Shown here: one piece after another, positions 1-11,398 of the stretch
Position numbering within the stretch: the first letter of the stretch is position 1
How the letters are laid out: every line of letters begins with the position of its first letter
NCBI GenBank assembly: GCA_051294375.1
Contig: CM119265.1
Span: 13,632,124-13,696,123 of the forward strand
Origin: Paraspadella gotoi
Lineage: Eukaryota > Chaetognatha
Direction of reading: 5' to 3'
Length of the DNA stretch: 64,000 bases
The notes under the pieces: model-generated
Seen by the model: only the letters and a program-made list of their open reading frames with translations
What the model was told of the DNA's origin: nothing
Database searches by the model: none
Made by a program: the position numbers and the translations under genes

Positions 1-410
1 CAGATGAGCTGAGTTATGAACCGAAATTTTTTTAAACTTTTTTATTTTTATTCATAAAATTTTATTTTTGCTATTTAAAAAAGGGGCTGTTTGCAAGGTC
101 AAATCGGATCATCTCGCGGAGGTAAAACGCCCACGTACATACAGAAAAAAATAATTATACCTCGGTAATCATCTGTATTATAAGTATTATAAATATACCA
201 AGTTTTAATAAGTCAAAACTTCACCTTATCATGCACCATACTCGGAAAAGATGATTATCAAAGAAGACGAATTTTTAATCCAGCAGAATAATACTAGTCG
301 AACCGTGTATCGACGCTGAGTAAATCCAAAGGATTGTCTTTGTTTAACAAGACTTAAACAGTGACGTCTACAACTGTCGCTCGAGAGACGAAGATGAATT
401 AAGAACTGAC
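1..410. other. Left edge, no exon assigned
   Basis: This is the continuation, on the minus strand, of the gene at 411-3483. Its last visible exon ends in phase 1, so at least one more coding exon must lie here or beyond the left edge. A short open stretch on minus around 75-135 could be coding, but no clean acceptor precedes it, so it is not called. Confidence 0.4.
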
Positions 411-3400
411 CTGGAACCATCAGAGGGGTAGTCGAAGTAGAGACGTTACTACGAGAAACGATCGAGCAGGAAGAGATCGTACGCGTGGTCAAATGTGAGG
501 ATGTGGAAAAAACTTTGTTCTGACTAGAGGTCCGAAAATAAACATTGGAGGAGGAAGAGAGAGGGGCGACAATGCTGGCGGAAGTAGTCGTCGTTGTGGT
601 TGTTGTCGAAGTCGTAGAGGAAGAGGAGAAAGAAGAAGAGGAGATCCAGGACGAAGAGGTCGAGACCGGGTGAGACTTAGAATGAGGATACGATTGGTGG
701 GGATGAGGGGCTAGCTGGGAGGGCAGCGTCGAAGCAAGTTGTTGCGGAGGGACAGCGAGAGGGTAAGGGCCCTGGGTAGGGACGACCGGACCAGAAGAAG
801 CGAGAGGAGGGAGGAAGGCGGCTCGAGGAGTCTGAGACTGTGGATGAGAGAGTGCGCCTGTTGTGGAGAGACAGGCGGAGTTCGAAAATATTTAGAGAAA
901 AAGAGCACGGGTTGTGGGTAACGGTGGCGACAGTCACGATTGCGGATTCAGAAAAATGTGCGCAAGAAATAAAGGAAAATAGAGAAAAAAAAACAATCTT
1001 CGAGTTATTAAAGCTAAAACAATCACAAGGAAGTAATAATAGAAAATTCAGCAAAAGAAAGGAAAGAAAGTAAGTAATTTATATAGTATTACACAATCCG
1101 TAGTAACTTTTAGGTCCAATCAAAACAATGTGGTGTCTTGTATATAATACACTTTTCAGAAATGTTTAACGTTGAAAAAACGAGTAAAACAATAATATTA
1201 ATCAACAATAAAAAAAAGTTCACGCTCAATGTTTTTGTCCGAATTGAACAGCTGTTTTTTCGAAGTTAAACAAGGGGCTACTTCTTTTTTTTGCGACTGA
1301 GTGCGAATGCAGTTGACCACAAAACTTACCGATAAAGACGCCAGCCGGACCTCCGAAAGGATGTGCTGGGGCAGCCGCGTTGACGAAACGCTGCCCTGGC
1401 CCAGTTCCGCCAGGGTACGCTCCCACCGCAGCCGCGGCAGCCGCGGCTGCCGCCGCGATTCCGAAGCTGCCGCCTGCTGCTGCGTGTCCGAAATTTCCGT
1501 AAGCAGCAGCGGCAGCCATTTGCTGTTGTTGCTGAACCGCAGCAATTTGTTGTTGTTGGGCTACATGAGCGGCAACCGCGGCGGCTTGAGCCTGGGCGTG
1601 AGCCGCGGCGAATGCTGGTCCTCCTGAAGATTAATAACTTTGTTTATTACGAAAACGCTGACTGGTCTCTAAAAAAAAGCTCAAAAAGTTGGAGAAAATA
1701 CGGAGGTCGTGGGTGCATGGCTGACAGGAAGAGATACCTGGAGGTAAATGACGTTCGACCTTAGATGTCGCGACTTGACCTCCCATCAATCGGCCCGGGT
1801 CCCCTGAGGACCCCGATGTCGCAGGTTCGCGGATGATCGGACCAGATGTGATTATCACATCCGGATCTCCACCGGGAGGAGTAGCAGCACCAGTAGTGTT
1901 AGATGGGGCAGCTAACATGGAAACCGTTGAATCTGCTTTCCGTTTTAAAGGCCGACTGCAAAATTTTTAAAAAAGTCAGATTAATTTTTTTTTTTTTTTT
2001 TTTTTCCCCGATTTATTGTAATGGACGCAAATCGGATATTACTGGTGACAAACACACAAAGTACCTGGAGAGGTCAAGCGGCGACTCGACAGTTCTTCGT
2101 TGACCATTTGCTACACCAGGAGGACGAGCTGTCAAAAAAACAACGATTTACTTCGTACTATTATAATTTAAATAAAAATTTAAATCTTAAGTATTAAAAA
2201 TAATCAGCAAAAAATAGGCTCTTAGAATTCACTCACCAAGAGCAGAGAGTGCCGCGGCCGCTGACTGCTTTCCAGACCCATGCGGCTTTTCGAGCGAAGC
2301 GGCCGAGCCAGTTCCGGCTGAGGAGGGCGCCTGGCCGCCGTCTCCGGAGGAAGAAGCGCCATTGTGTAGTCGCGGGGCTTTAACAGACGGACGACGATTC
2401 GAAGTCGAGGCAGAAGATCCGACGTTTACTTGAGCGACCGACGAAGTTTCGATCCCGTTTCCGGCAGAAGAGGGCAGGGCTTTCGACGGCGCCGGTGGGC
2501 GAAACAAGGATCCGGAAGCGGATTGAAAGGAAGGCGTGAATTCGGAAGGCGCGGGACCTTTTAAGAATCGGAAAGATATTTTAATTTTGACAATTAATCG
2601 AAATTAATAATGCTCGTTCATCCAGATTGAACGGATAAGGCATTTACCAAAGGAAGAAGGAGGAATAAGGGCCGGGCCAAGGGCGAAGTGCCCAGCGGCA
2701 GCCGAGTTGGCCGCGGACGCCACACTCGTCGATACGTGAGGAAAGTAGGCGTGGCCTGGCGCGGGACCCGGATGCGGTGCGAACGTAGCGAAGGAAAACC
2801 CCGGATGACTGGAAGGCTGTATATGTATAAAGGGCGAGGAGAGAATGTTTAAATCAGGAACATTCCACTCGCGTTATGAGTTGTTGCCAGATGATCCCAG
2901 ATCTTTCGTTTGGCTCACTTAGTTCCTCTTTTCTCATATTTCCGAAATCAGACAAACCATTTTTAATTCTCTTTTTTAGTTTGTTTCTTGGCCATGCTCT
3001 GCTCACTTTTCCAATGGCTATGAAGACTAATTGATAATTAGTTATGCAAACAAAAAACCAATCGTTTTAATGGCCAGTTGGCGTTGAATTTCAATCAGCT
3101 TTAAAATCATAAATCAGTAATATAAACTAGTGGCAAGAAAGCATGCCACGGATCTAAGTCACCATGAAACCCCCAAGTTTCCCCCTTACCTGAATCTGCG
3201 AAGTGGGAATTCCGAAAATGGCGTTGGTGACGGCGTGGTGCCCCTGGGCCGACGGAGCCGGATGTCCCGCCGCCACCGCGGGCGCCAGGCCCGACATCTG
3301 TGGGTTATGACTCGACATTACCGCCATCTGGTGATGGAAGAACGGCGCGTACGCCGACGAGTTGTGAGGATGGAAGGGTGGCTGTCCCACGGGGGGCTGT

Positions 3401-3483
3401 CCCGGAGGAGCAGGCGGAACCGACGCCCCGGCCGTTTGCGCCCCATAATACTTGGAGGGAAGCCCGCTGAGACCGCCGTCCAT
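411..3483 (-). CDS. Low-complexity, probably nuclear protein with PLDLS motif (3'-incomplete)
   Basis: Seven coding exons read in one phase-consistent chain: 3483-3190, 2816-2648, 2557-2237, 2128-2065, 1955-1738, 1623-1330 and 857-411, about 602 residues with no stop yet. The start ATG (MDGGLSGLPSKYYG) follows a short leader from an acceptor near 3503. A candidate 5' UTR exon ends at the donor at 3576. The protein is rich in Pro, His, Ala and Ser. Exon 4 encodes SPLDLS, the known CtBP-binding consensus, followed at the exon 4/5 junction by a basic RPLKRKAD patch. Exon 6 holds QQQQ and QQQQQ runs and a run of ten Ala. Exon 7 is Ser/Thr-rich. I see no folded domain and cannot name the family. 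CtBP binding and a transcriptional co-regulator role are inferences from the motif and composition. Splice phases agree at all six junctions, which supports the model. Confidence 0.72.
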
Positions 3484-3699
3484 CGAGGACCGGTCAAAAA
3501 ATCTACATTAAAAAATATAAATTATAATAAATTTTATTTATCCCATTGGGCTGGAATATACCAAGCAAGGACTTACCTAAACCCAAGGGATCAGGTTAGG
3601 AAGGATCCAAGGTTTTCAAAGTTGCTCTGGTGATGGACCATAGTTGCTTAAACTTTTAAAACTTCAGGTTTTTCTAAATGGCCGAGGCAAATTAATCAT

Positions 3700-4590
3700 T
3701 TTTTTCTCCCACGCATTTGTTTCTCGCAAAAGAATGGGCTTTGTAGAACAAAGCCAGATTTATGATTGCACAAAGGACTCGAATTAGTAAATCAAGTCCC
3801 TGGCTGGGCTTAAGTTTATCTCTTTATTATTCTGCTATTAAAATAAAAATTATTAGATGCGACATTTTTTAAAACAAATGAGATCACGTACTATGTACTA
3901 CATAAGTGTGAGACAATTCGTGACTCATAGGTCAACCATGAACCATCTTTTTACACTCTTAAAACTTTTGAAATTTACATTTTACTATATTAACAACCTC
4001 TGGAAACGCGTAAAACACGATAAATTAAAAATAAAAGGTATTTTTGGTTATGGTAAAAATTTGACCTCTAAGTATTTCCCTACTACTTAAATTTTGACTT
4101 TTTATGTAGGTTAAGACAAATTATGCGGCAGTTTAGAATGCAGTGTGGTCTAGTTGAAAGGTTGGATAGTTTTTTCAAAAGTAGCTTATATTAAGTTAAT
4201 CAGCATTATTAGTTCAGAATTGTCTTAATTCACATCTTGAAAACGTGATTTTGTCGATGGGACGATCGGGTAAACGTGAGCATAGCATAGACTTAGCATA
4301 CCTAAATCTGTCAGCTGTCAACGTAAGTCATAGCCAAGTTTGTCGTTCAAGCGGTTTAAACATTACCGGTTGAGATATGAATCTTTAAAAAAGCTAAAAT
4401 ATAACCAATATGATATCAAATTTAAAACCCAAATATTATGAAGAATCCATTTTCGATAACTAAATTAAATAATTTCGTTCCCGAATGCAAGAAACATCAA
4501 GGAAATAGTTATTGTGCAAAAGTTTTTTTTTCGTTTATCTACGGCGAAGTAAGGGTTTAAAAAAGAAAGGAAAAAAAAAGCCCAAACGGC
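3700..4590. other. Intergenic, nothing recognised
   Basis: AT-rich sequence upstream of the minus-strand gene at 411-3483. Its promoter is expected here or within 4.6-4.9 kb, but no core promoter element could be pinned down. Confidence 0.4.
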
Positions 4591-4594
4591 GAGG

Positions 4595-4800
4595 AAGTTG
4601 GGGACTCGACGTCGACGACGAGGATGAAGGGTGGACGAAGCGAAGACGACTAACACGACGACGAAGACGACGACGACGCAGGAGGAAAAGTGTTGTTCTT
4701 GAAAAAGAGCTACAGCGACGGAGGAGGAGGAGGAGCTGGAGGAGGAGGAAGGTCGGCGTCGCGGGGCGGAAGAGGAAGAGAAGGATAAAAGAATGAAAAG
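4595..4800 (+). repeat. Purine-rich GAC/GGA low-complexity tract
   Basis: Degenerate runs of gac, gacgaa and ggaggaggag make all frames open on both strands. No splice or start context supports a gene. It may be a decayed trinucleotide repeat or a leader region. Confidence 0.6.
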
Positions 4801-4879
4801 AGAGGAATCGATAAGCAAGAAGAGGAACAGATACAGATAAGGTCGATAAAAGTTTATGGGAATGAAGAAATTATAATTA

Positions 4880-6090
4880 ATATAAATAATTAAAAATATA
4901 TAATTAAAATCAATTTAAATAATTCTAAAATTATTATATATTATTTACAAAGATATTTTATATATTTTGAATAAATTTTTTTTAACAAATTTATATTTAT
5001 TTATAAATTTTTTAAAGTTTTTTATAAAAATAATATTCATATATAATAAATAATTATATATAATTATATTTATTAAATGAATATATAATTTTTATATAAG
5101 TTATACCAATTTTATAAAATTTTAGCTCCTTTTATTTTGATAATAGTGTGGAATATAAAATAATATTCCCCGATCTAATACTTAAAGGAATAATTTTTTA
5201 TATAATTAAATTATTTTTTGAAACATTATATTACTTTATTAATAAGGAAGCCAGGTACTCTGGGAGTGAATAAATAAGACTATCAGAAAATCTTGATACA
5301 AAACTTACAAAGACCTGCTATATTAATATCTTATAAAAGTGATGGAAGCTTTAAACCCTTAAAGCCTATCGAAAATCAAAAGCAATATTGTTTGTTTATT
5401 AAATAAATGAATAATTCTTATATTATATATTTAAAAATAAATTTATAAAATAATATTAAAAAACTTATTTTTATTAATTTTAATTTTTAATAAATAATTA
5501 TTATATTAATAATAATACTAATAAAATAATATTTTTAAAATATTATATAAATTTTTAAACTACCAAAGCTTGTTTAAATTCTAAAGCAAAAGAGCTTATT
5601 TATTAAATTATTAAATAATTTTTATATTAATTATACTAATTTTATAAAATTTAGTTTTTTATATTTTAATGTTTAGTCTTTTTATATAATTAAAACTTTT
5701 TAAATTTTATTTTATTAATAAGGAAGCCAAATACTTTAAGTGTAAATAAATTAAATTATAAAATAATTTTGATTAAAAACTTGTATAAGACCTGCTAAGT
5801 CATTATTTTGTAAAAATAATAAAAACCTTAAACCATCATAGCCTGTCTAAAATTAATGATAAAATAACTTATTAAATTAATATATAATTTTATATTGGTT
5901 ATACTAATTTTATAATAAAAAAATTATAATTTTAGTTATAATAAATTTTGATATTTAAATATAAATAATTTTATTTAAAATATATTTTGATTATTAAAAA
6001 ACTATATAATTAACATAATTTTAAATAAAAATTATAATAATAATTTATTTTATTCAATAAAAAATTATAAGGTTCCAAAACTGTATTGAG
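4880..6090. repeat. AT-rich array of decayed repeat units (family E)
   Basis: Extremely AT-rich. Two or three copies of one unit are visible (about 5100-5430 and 5590-5910). Each contains an 'aataaggaagcca' segment, an 'agacctgcta' segment and 'taaacc..aaagcctgtc', and is bordered by a spacer resembling 'ttatattggttgtaccaatt'. The same unit occurs better preserved at 17651-17928, 26640-26743 and 41220-41690, so this is a dispersed family with tandem-like copies here. Confidence 0.6.
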
Positions 6091-6793
6091 CGGAGGAGAT
6101 GCTGGATGGTGGTTTTTTTTGTGCATTTGTGTAACTCTGCATTTCCAACTACAGTTACGACCCCGGCGAAAAGAATATTTTCCATAAAATAAACTAAGAT
6201 TGTAAAACGAATTTCAAAAAATTATGTTAGACATTGATGTTTAGAAATATTATTTGTCAAAAGAATTAAAATCAACTTGCACAAATGCTACAGATTGAAT
6301 TATTATTAATAAAAGTCTAAGAAGCCCTGTCTGTCTCCCCTTTCTCATCCCCCTCGAAGTCGATGTGATTAGAACATCTGAAGCTGACGAATGCGATATT
6401 CGTATTTACGATGGAAGGAGGAAGAAGAAAAACTTGCTTATATGCAGGCGAATAGAGATTTCTTTTCGAAGAAGAGGATTTATCAATTATAAGCTTATAA
6501 AGAGGGGAAGCGCAAAGACAAGGAATAAAAGGGTTTCAGAAAACCCGGTAGAGATGAGAAAGGAACGAAGAAAGACGGGCATTTTTGATTGGGCAGAGGT
6601 CGTCCATGTGACGTCTGGTAACGCCAATAATACTTTTAGTATGCTGATTAATACTTATGATTTAAAGGTCTCTTCAAGCTTTCAATCATATCAGAATATT
6701 TTTTTGGGATATAATTATGTTAAGTTTCTCTCTTTTCGTTGTGTTTCGGAATTTAGGGAAAAACAGTTTTTGGTGGCAAACAACGATTTTTAA

Positions 6794-6996
6794 TTGAACC
6801 GTTCAATGTAAGCAGTCACTGAGCTTCGGATCAGGGTGTAACACCGTGTTACAGGCGGGTTAAGCGCCCCGTCCCTCTTAACTGCTCGGCGACCACTGGG
6901 CTAGAACCCCGGACCGTTGGGTTGGGAGGCGAATGACTTGCCTCCGGCACCAATGGCCGCTGATGAACGATTGGTGGATTTTAGTCCACTATAGTA
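6794..6996 (-). mobile_element. tRNA-derived SINE, family A, copy 1
   Basis: Read on the minus strand it has a tRNA-like head: A-box-like TTGGTGCCGGAGGC and B-box-like GGGGTTCTAGCC; in better copies the T-stem pairs CCGGG with CCCGG. The 5' end begins with a GTGGACT...AGTCCAC hairpin. Homologous copies lie at 7428-7668, 7852-8092 and 18617-18829. It is not a functional tRNA gene because the anticodon region does not fold as a normal arm. Confidence 0.75.
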
Positions 6997-7051
6997 TTTT
7001 AATTTTGTATTTCAGAATTATGTATTTAAATTTTATATTTTAAATAAAATC

Positions 7052-7188
7052 AATTGTAGAGAAAACAAAGTTTTATTTTTGTGACAAAAACTGTAAAAGC
7101 GCTGATGATGGCTCGCAACAAGAGTCGAAACATGTCTGCTAATAAAATTGTTGCTTTGTCACAAAAATAAAACTTTTTCTCTACAATT
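7052..7188. repeat. Inverted repeat enclosing a hammerhead-like motif
   Basis: The arms 7052-7088 and 7155-7188 are near-perfect reverse complements, about 34 bp with a 2-nt indel, built around 'ttttatttttgtgacaaa' and its complement. The loop holds the ribozyme-like motif at 7098-7140. Confidence 0.75.
7098..7140 (+). ncRNA. Hammerhead-ribozyme-like motif 1
   Basis: Core CTGATGA at 7102-7108, then stem II GGCTC (7110-7114) pairing with GAGTC (7122-7126, one G-U), then GAAA at 7127-7130, palindromic CATG at 7131-7134, and cleavage-site triplet GTC at 7134-7136. The nucleotides after GTC (TGCT) can pair with AGCG just before the core as stem I. A short palindromic stem III is typical of dimer-forming hammerheads in Penelope-like elements. 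One unpaired nucleotide lies between CTGATGA and stem II in all three copies here, a deviation from the canonical fold. Activity is inferred, not shown. Confidence 0.6.
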
Positions 7189-7427
7189 CTAAATCGCAAC
7201 GAAATAGAAAGGATTTACACCATGGCTACCAAATAAAAGCATCAAAGAGGCAAAAAATGGTTATGCTAAAAACAGTTTAACCCGCCAGTCCTCCTGAGCC
7301 GATGCACGATTACCGGGCGAAAACCCCACCCTTTACGGAGAGGAGGCTTCATTGTCCTCTGGCTCTATGAACTATTGGATTTTCGGCCTTATTTTTTCAG
7401 AACACGTATTTTCGCCAGAAATTTAGA

Positions 7428-7668
7428 ATTGAAGAGACAGTGACGATTATTATTTATGTGTAGTGATAGAACCGTTCATATAAAGCAGTCCCTGAGCTTC
7501 GGATCAGGCTGTAACACCGAGTTAAAGGCGGGTTAAGCGCCCCGTCCCTCTTAACTGCCAGGCGACCACCGGGCTAGAACCCCAGACCTTTGGTTGGGAG
7601 GCAAATGACTTGCCTCCGGCACCAATGGCTGCTGATGAACGGTTGGTGGATTTTAGTCCACCATACAT
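7428..7668 (-). mobile_element. tRNA-derived SINE, family A, copy 2
   Basis: Same head as copy 1, followed (minus strand) by a tail ending TATCACTA..ATAATAATCGTCACTGTCTCTTC. This tail is shared with copies 3 and 4, so it belongs to the element. Confidence 0.75.
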
Positions 7669-7699
7669 CCCCCCCTCCCGTAGAGAGAAGTCTGTTGCG

Positions 7700-7835
7700 T
7701 CTCTTCAGTGAATTGTTGTTGTTGGTGGAAAGTTCATCACCAAGTTGAGGCATGTCGCCTGATGTGTTGTGGGTGGAAAGTGCATCGCCAGGTTGAGGCT
7801 AGTCGCCTGAAAGTGTGGTTGCTGTTGTGTTCGGA
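7700..7835 (+). repeat. Short tandem duplication between SINE copies
   Basis: Two diverged copies, each about 40-45 bp, starting 'gtggaaagttcatc' and 'gtggaaagtgcatc' and ending 'gtcgcctga'. The block ends with 'gtcgggctcacca', which also precedes the SINE-like repeats at 27.2 and 36.57 kb. Confidence 0.55.
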
Positions 7836-7851
7836 AGTCGGGCTCACCAAT

Positions 7852-8092
7852 GAAGAGACAGTGATTTTATTATGTGTTAGTGATAGAACCGTTCAATATA
7901 AGCAGTCCCTGAGCTTCGGATCAGGCTGTAACACCGAGTTACAGGCGGGTTAAGCGCCCCGTCCCTCTTAACTGCCAGGCGACCACCGGGCTAGAACCCC
8001 GGACCTTTGGGTTGGGAGGCGAATGACTGCTCCAGGCGGGACACCAATGGCCGCTGATGAAGGGTTGGTGGATTTTAGTCCATCATAGAATT
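7852..8092 (-). mobile_element. tRNA-derived SINE, family A, copy 3
   Basis: Third copy in the same orientation as copies 1 and 2, with the best match to the family B-box and tail. The three copies within 1.3 kb may be separate insertions or a local duplication. Confidence 0.75.
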
Positions 8093-8149
8093 AAGTTATT
8101 TTTTTTTATTTTAAGATTTGGTTGAAAATTACATTAGTAAAAAGTTAAA

Positions 8150-9580
8150 AAATTAAAGATTTGGTTAGTGATAAGGGTTAAAGATTTGGGTTAAGGGTTT
8201 AGGGTTAAGGTTCAACAATAGGTTAGAGTTAAAGATTTTGATGAGGGATTGGGTTATAAGTTTGAAAGTATATTTAGGTTTTATATTAAAATTAAATTCA
8301 TAGAAAAAAAGATAACCAAGCTTAAATGTATTTTTATCTTGGGTGAGATAATGGTTTACAATTGCTTCTTAGTGATGTCATCATTGTTGTCGTTATCATT
8401 GTCATGCTTTTTTATAATTGGAAATTGTAAAAGTGTGTTTTTGTAGGAAGTTAAAAAATTATATATCTAAAGCTATATTATTATGCGATTTTATTCAAAT
8501 ACAACAAGGTTGATTTAGAACAATCATCATCAACAAATAAACATAGCTTTTTATCATAAAGATCTTTTAAAATGATATTTTTAATATGGATTTAAGTTTT
8601 TTTTTGTTTAAATTTCTTTCACATTATGACTAACTTTAATATTCAAATAAGTATATAATATAAGAATTTTTTATTTTAATTATATGTAGCTTTCTCTTTT
8701 TTTTTTATATATACTGCCTCTTCTGATTCTTTTATAAACGAGTAGAGCTCTGCAGCAGCTGGACTTCTATCTTTCTCTCTCTTTCTTTTTTTTTCTCTCT
8801 CTCTCTTTTTCTTTCACTCTTTCTCTATTTTTCCTTCTTTCTCTCTCTTTTTCTTTCTCTCTTCTGATTCATCTAAAATTAATTTTATTCAATTTATTTT
8901 ATTCAATTCATTTAATTCAACTCATTTCATTAAATTCATTTTATTCAATTAATTTTATTTCGTTTATTGATTCATTGTATTTTTTAAACTTTTTCCCATC
9001 AATGATTCCCTATCATAATATCAATAATTTTGTATTATTATATCAATAATTTGGTATCATCCCATCAATAATTTGTCATCATCACATCAATAAATGTTTA
9101 TCATTGCATCTGTAATTGATTATCATCACATTAATAATTAGTTATCATCATATCAATAATTTGTTATCATTGCATCAATAATAAATTATCATCGAATCAA
9201 TAATTCGTTATTATTATATCATAATCAATTACTATCACATCAATAATTTATTAGAGCATGAATCATTCTTTTTTTTTTCCAGATTTCTTCATGATTTTTT
9301 TTATAGTAACTTCTGGCGAGATCACTATACTTTTAAGATTTTTAAACTTATATTTATAACCCAATTCCTAACCCGAATCCTCAACCCTCCACTATTCCTA
9401 ATCCTTAATTTCTAACCCTAGCCCTCGTCCTTAACCAAAATCTTTAACCCTAACCACTAAACAAATCTCTAAACTTAATCATTAAGCTAATTTCTTACCT
9501 AATAAACTTAAACTTTAACCTAATCTTTAAATAAAAAAAAATAAATTTCAAATTTCAAATGAAAAGGGGTGTTCTGAGAG
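8150..9580 (+). repeat. Composite dispersed repeat, family F, copy 1
   Basis: In order: degenerate 'gggttaagggttt' motifs, a segment ending 'taggaagttaaaaa', a 'gagctctgcagcagctg' segment, a pyrimidine tract, an array of 'ttatcatcacatcaataatt' units with about 22-bp period (9000-9250), 'gcgagatcact', and degenerate 'aaccctaacc' motifs, ending near 'gttctgag'. The same order recurs at 60830-62465, and the last part alone at 12785-12990. Confidence 0.65.
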
Positions 9581-11340
9581 AAATGATTCCAATAGATGTA
9601 TTGAATTTGAAATGACCTTCGTCAAGGAGAAAAAGTCGCCAACTGTGAGTCATGCTTTGATACAGGATAATGTATCAATTGTATTATTCTAGTTTTCGTG
9701 TTCTTTTATTTGACAACCCATTAAAATTTTCTTTAAAAAACTTTAGAAAGTTGAAAAGGTAAATATTATAAAATCTATATTCTATAAAGATTGAATTGAG
9801 AAACAAGCAATACAAAGTTTGCCTCGCCTGAAAAAGCTTTATTCAGTACCGGAATATCGCAATCAAGCTTCCTTGTTACAATTTTGGACACTTATTTTCT
9901 CTCGTATCTCTATCTCTCTTCTTACTAGCTCTCCCTCCCTCGTTTTGCCTCATTCTGTCACTGCCTCCCTCTCTCTCTCTAGTCCTCGCTACAAGGGGCC
10001 AACAAGTGAAGCATGCATGACGCTAGGACCATGAAAATCGGTGAAGAGAATAGGAAGGGTTGAGAAAAGGAGATACGCATGATGGAAAAACGGCGGGATG
10101 GAATCGCCGCTTCTCGACGCGCTCGAGTCGTTGCCCGCGGGAAGGGATTTTCACTTCAGATTTGAAATTAATTTGTCGATGTTGATAAGAAGCGATTGGA
10201 GCAAATGGGGGTAATTCCGCGTATTGTCAACTTTGTGAGCATATTACGAATGTCGCTAATCAGTTACTATGATTTAAATTTTCAACAACGTAAACGGATT
10301 TTGTCTTTAAAAGTTTATAGAGGAAGATTTTTAGAGTGAGGCCAAATCCTTTTTTTTTAATTTTTATTTAAAAATTTTATATCATTTCGACTGAATTTTT
10401 TGGGTTATTTCACTTTTATTTTAGGTTATATTACTTTTCTTTTATCTGCATACAAACCAAATTAAATTAACAAAAAACACAAAAATATCTGTTTATATTA
10501 TGCATATGACAATCAAACAAAATTTAATGATTTCCTTTCTTTTCGTTATTTTTAGGGATTTCAGTTTTTGTATTTTCATAACTTTGTCATTAAATTCGTT
10601 ATGAAAATACAAAATACAAATACAAAATACAAAATACATTCCTGAAAATAGGGATATTAAAAACTAAAATAATAAAACCTGATCTCGCCACACCCTCCGT
10701 ATTTTCAATGCGTAAATGAGGCGTTGCGATAGAGATACATCAAGTTCATGAAGTTCCAGAGTTTCAGCGTCCATTCCCATCGGCGATTTAAGCGGCCCGT
10801 CACGCTTTCCTCGGTATCGAACATTGAAGTATAACGAATGCAACGAGGTTTATTGTGTTGGACATAAACTTTTGCGAAATGTTTGGAATGGAATCAAAAT
10901 CACTTCGTTCGTAATTTAATCAATAAAATTTTATTTCCAATTATGATTACTTATCATTAATCATCGTTGATAATATTTTTTCTGTTCATACATATCACGT
11001 GATATAATTATTGATTAATTAGCCAGCGTCGGGGTTTTTAATATATTATTATTAAGTTCCTTGCCAAAATCCATTTCATTTGATTGTACATCTCTCCCGG
11101 CGCTGCCTATTTTCAGCAGCGGTTAAATTAAATATTGCAGAGAATAATGCAAAAAAAAAGGACTATGTCAGCATTAATAACCATGTTGCTCATTTCTTTT
11201 AGCTTCGAGCTTGAGCGGGTTGTATGTAACTCTTGCGGAGGAGTTTGAAATAACGAATAAAAAACAAAAATCAGAATTTTATCTTGATAATTTTTTTAAA
11301 GAAATATACTAATTAGTATAAACATATTTTATTGTCACAA
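9581..11340. other. Intergenic, little recognised
   Basis: AT-rich with a short GC-rich patch at about 10080-10150 and a small ATACAAA repeat near 10590-10640. A 71-codon open frame at 9819-10034 lacks splice or homology support and is not called. Confidence 0.4.
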
Positions 11341-11356
11341 CGAATTAAAATTTTAA

Positions 11357-11398
11357 AACAGACATGTTTCGAACATATTTCTGTTCTTCATCAGTAAG
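11357..11398 (-). ncRNA. Hammerhead-ribozyme-like motif 2
   Basis: On the minus strand: CTGATGA (11394-11388), one unpaired A, stem II GAAC (11386-11383) with GTTC (11374-11371), GAAA (11370-11367), CATG (11366-11363) and GTC (11363-11361). Every catalytic-core position seen in copy 1 is kept while the stem II sequence differs and still pairs. This covariation is the best evidence that the motif is structural. Stem I is short and weak. Confidence 0.6.

Noticed and set aside
6365-6793. 142-codon open frame
   Set aside because: No ATG at the start, no splice context, AT-rich composition unlike the real exons, and it runs into a SINE.
6794-8092. tRNA genes
   Set aside because: A- and B-box-like blocks are present, but the copies are repeated, carry a common non-tRNA tail and lack a normal anticodon arm; they are SINE heads.
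8160-9540. Telomere-like 'gggttaagggtt' and 'aaccctaacc' motifs
   Set aside because: They are degenerate, interrupted and recur at fixed positions within family F copies, so they are part of a dispersed repeat rather than an interstitial telomere.
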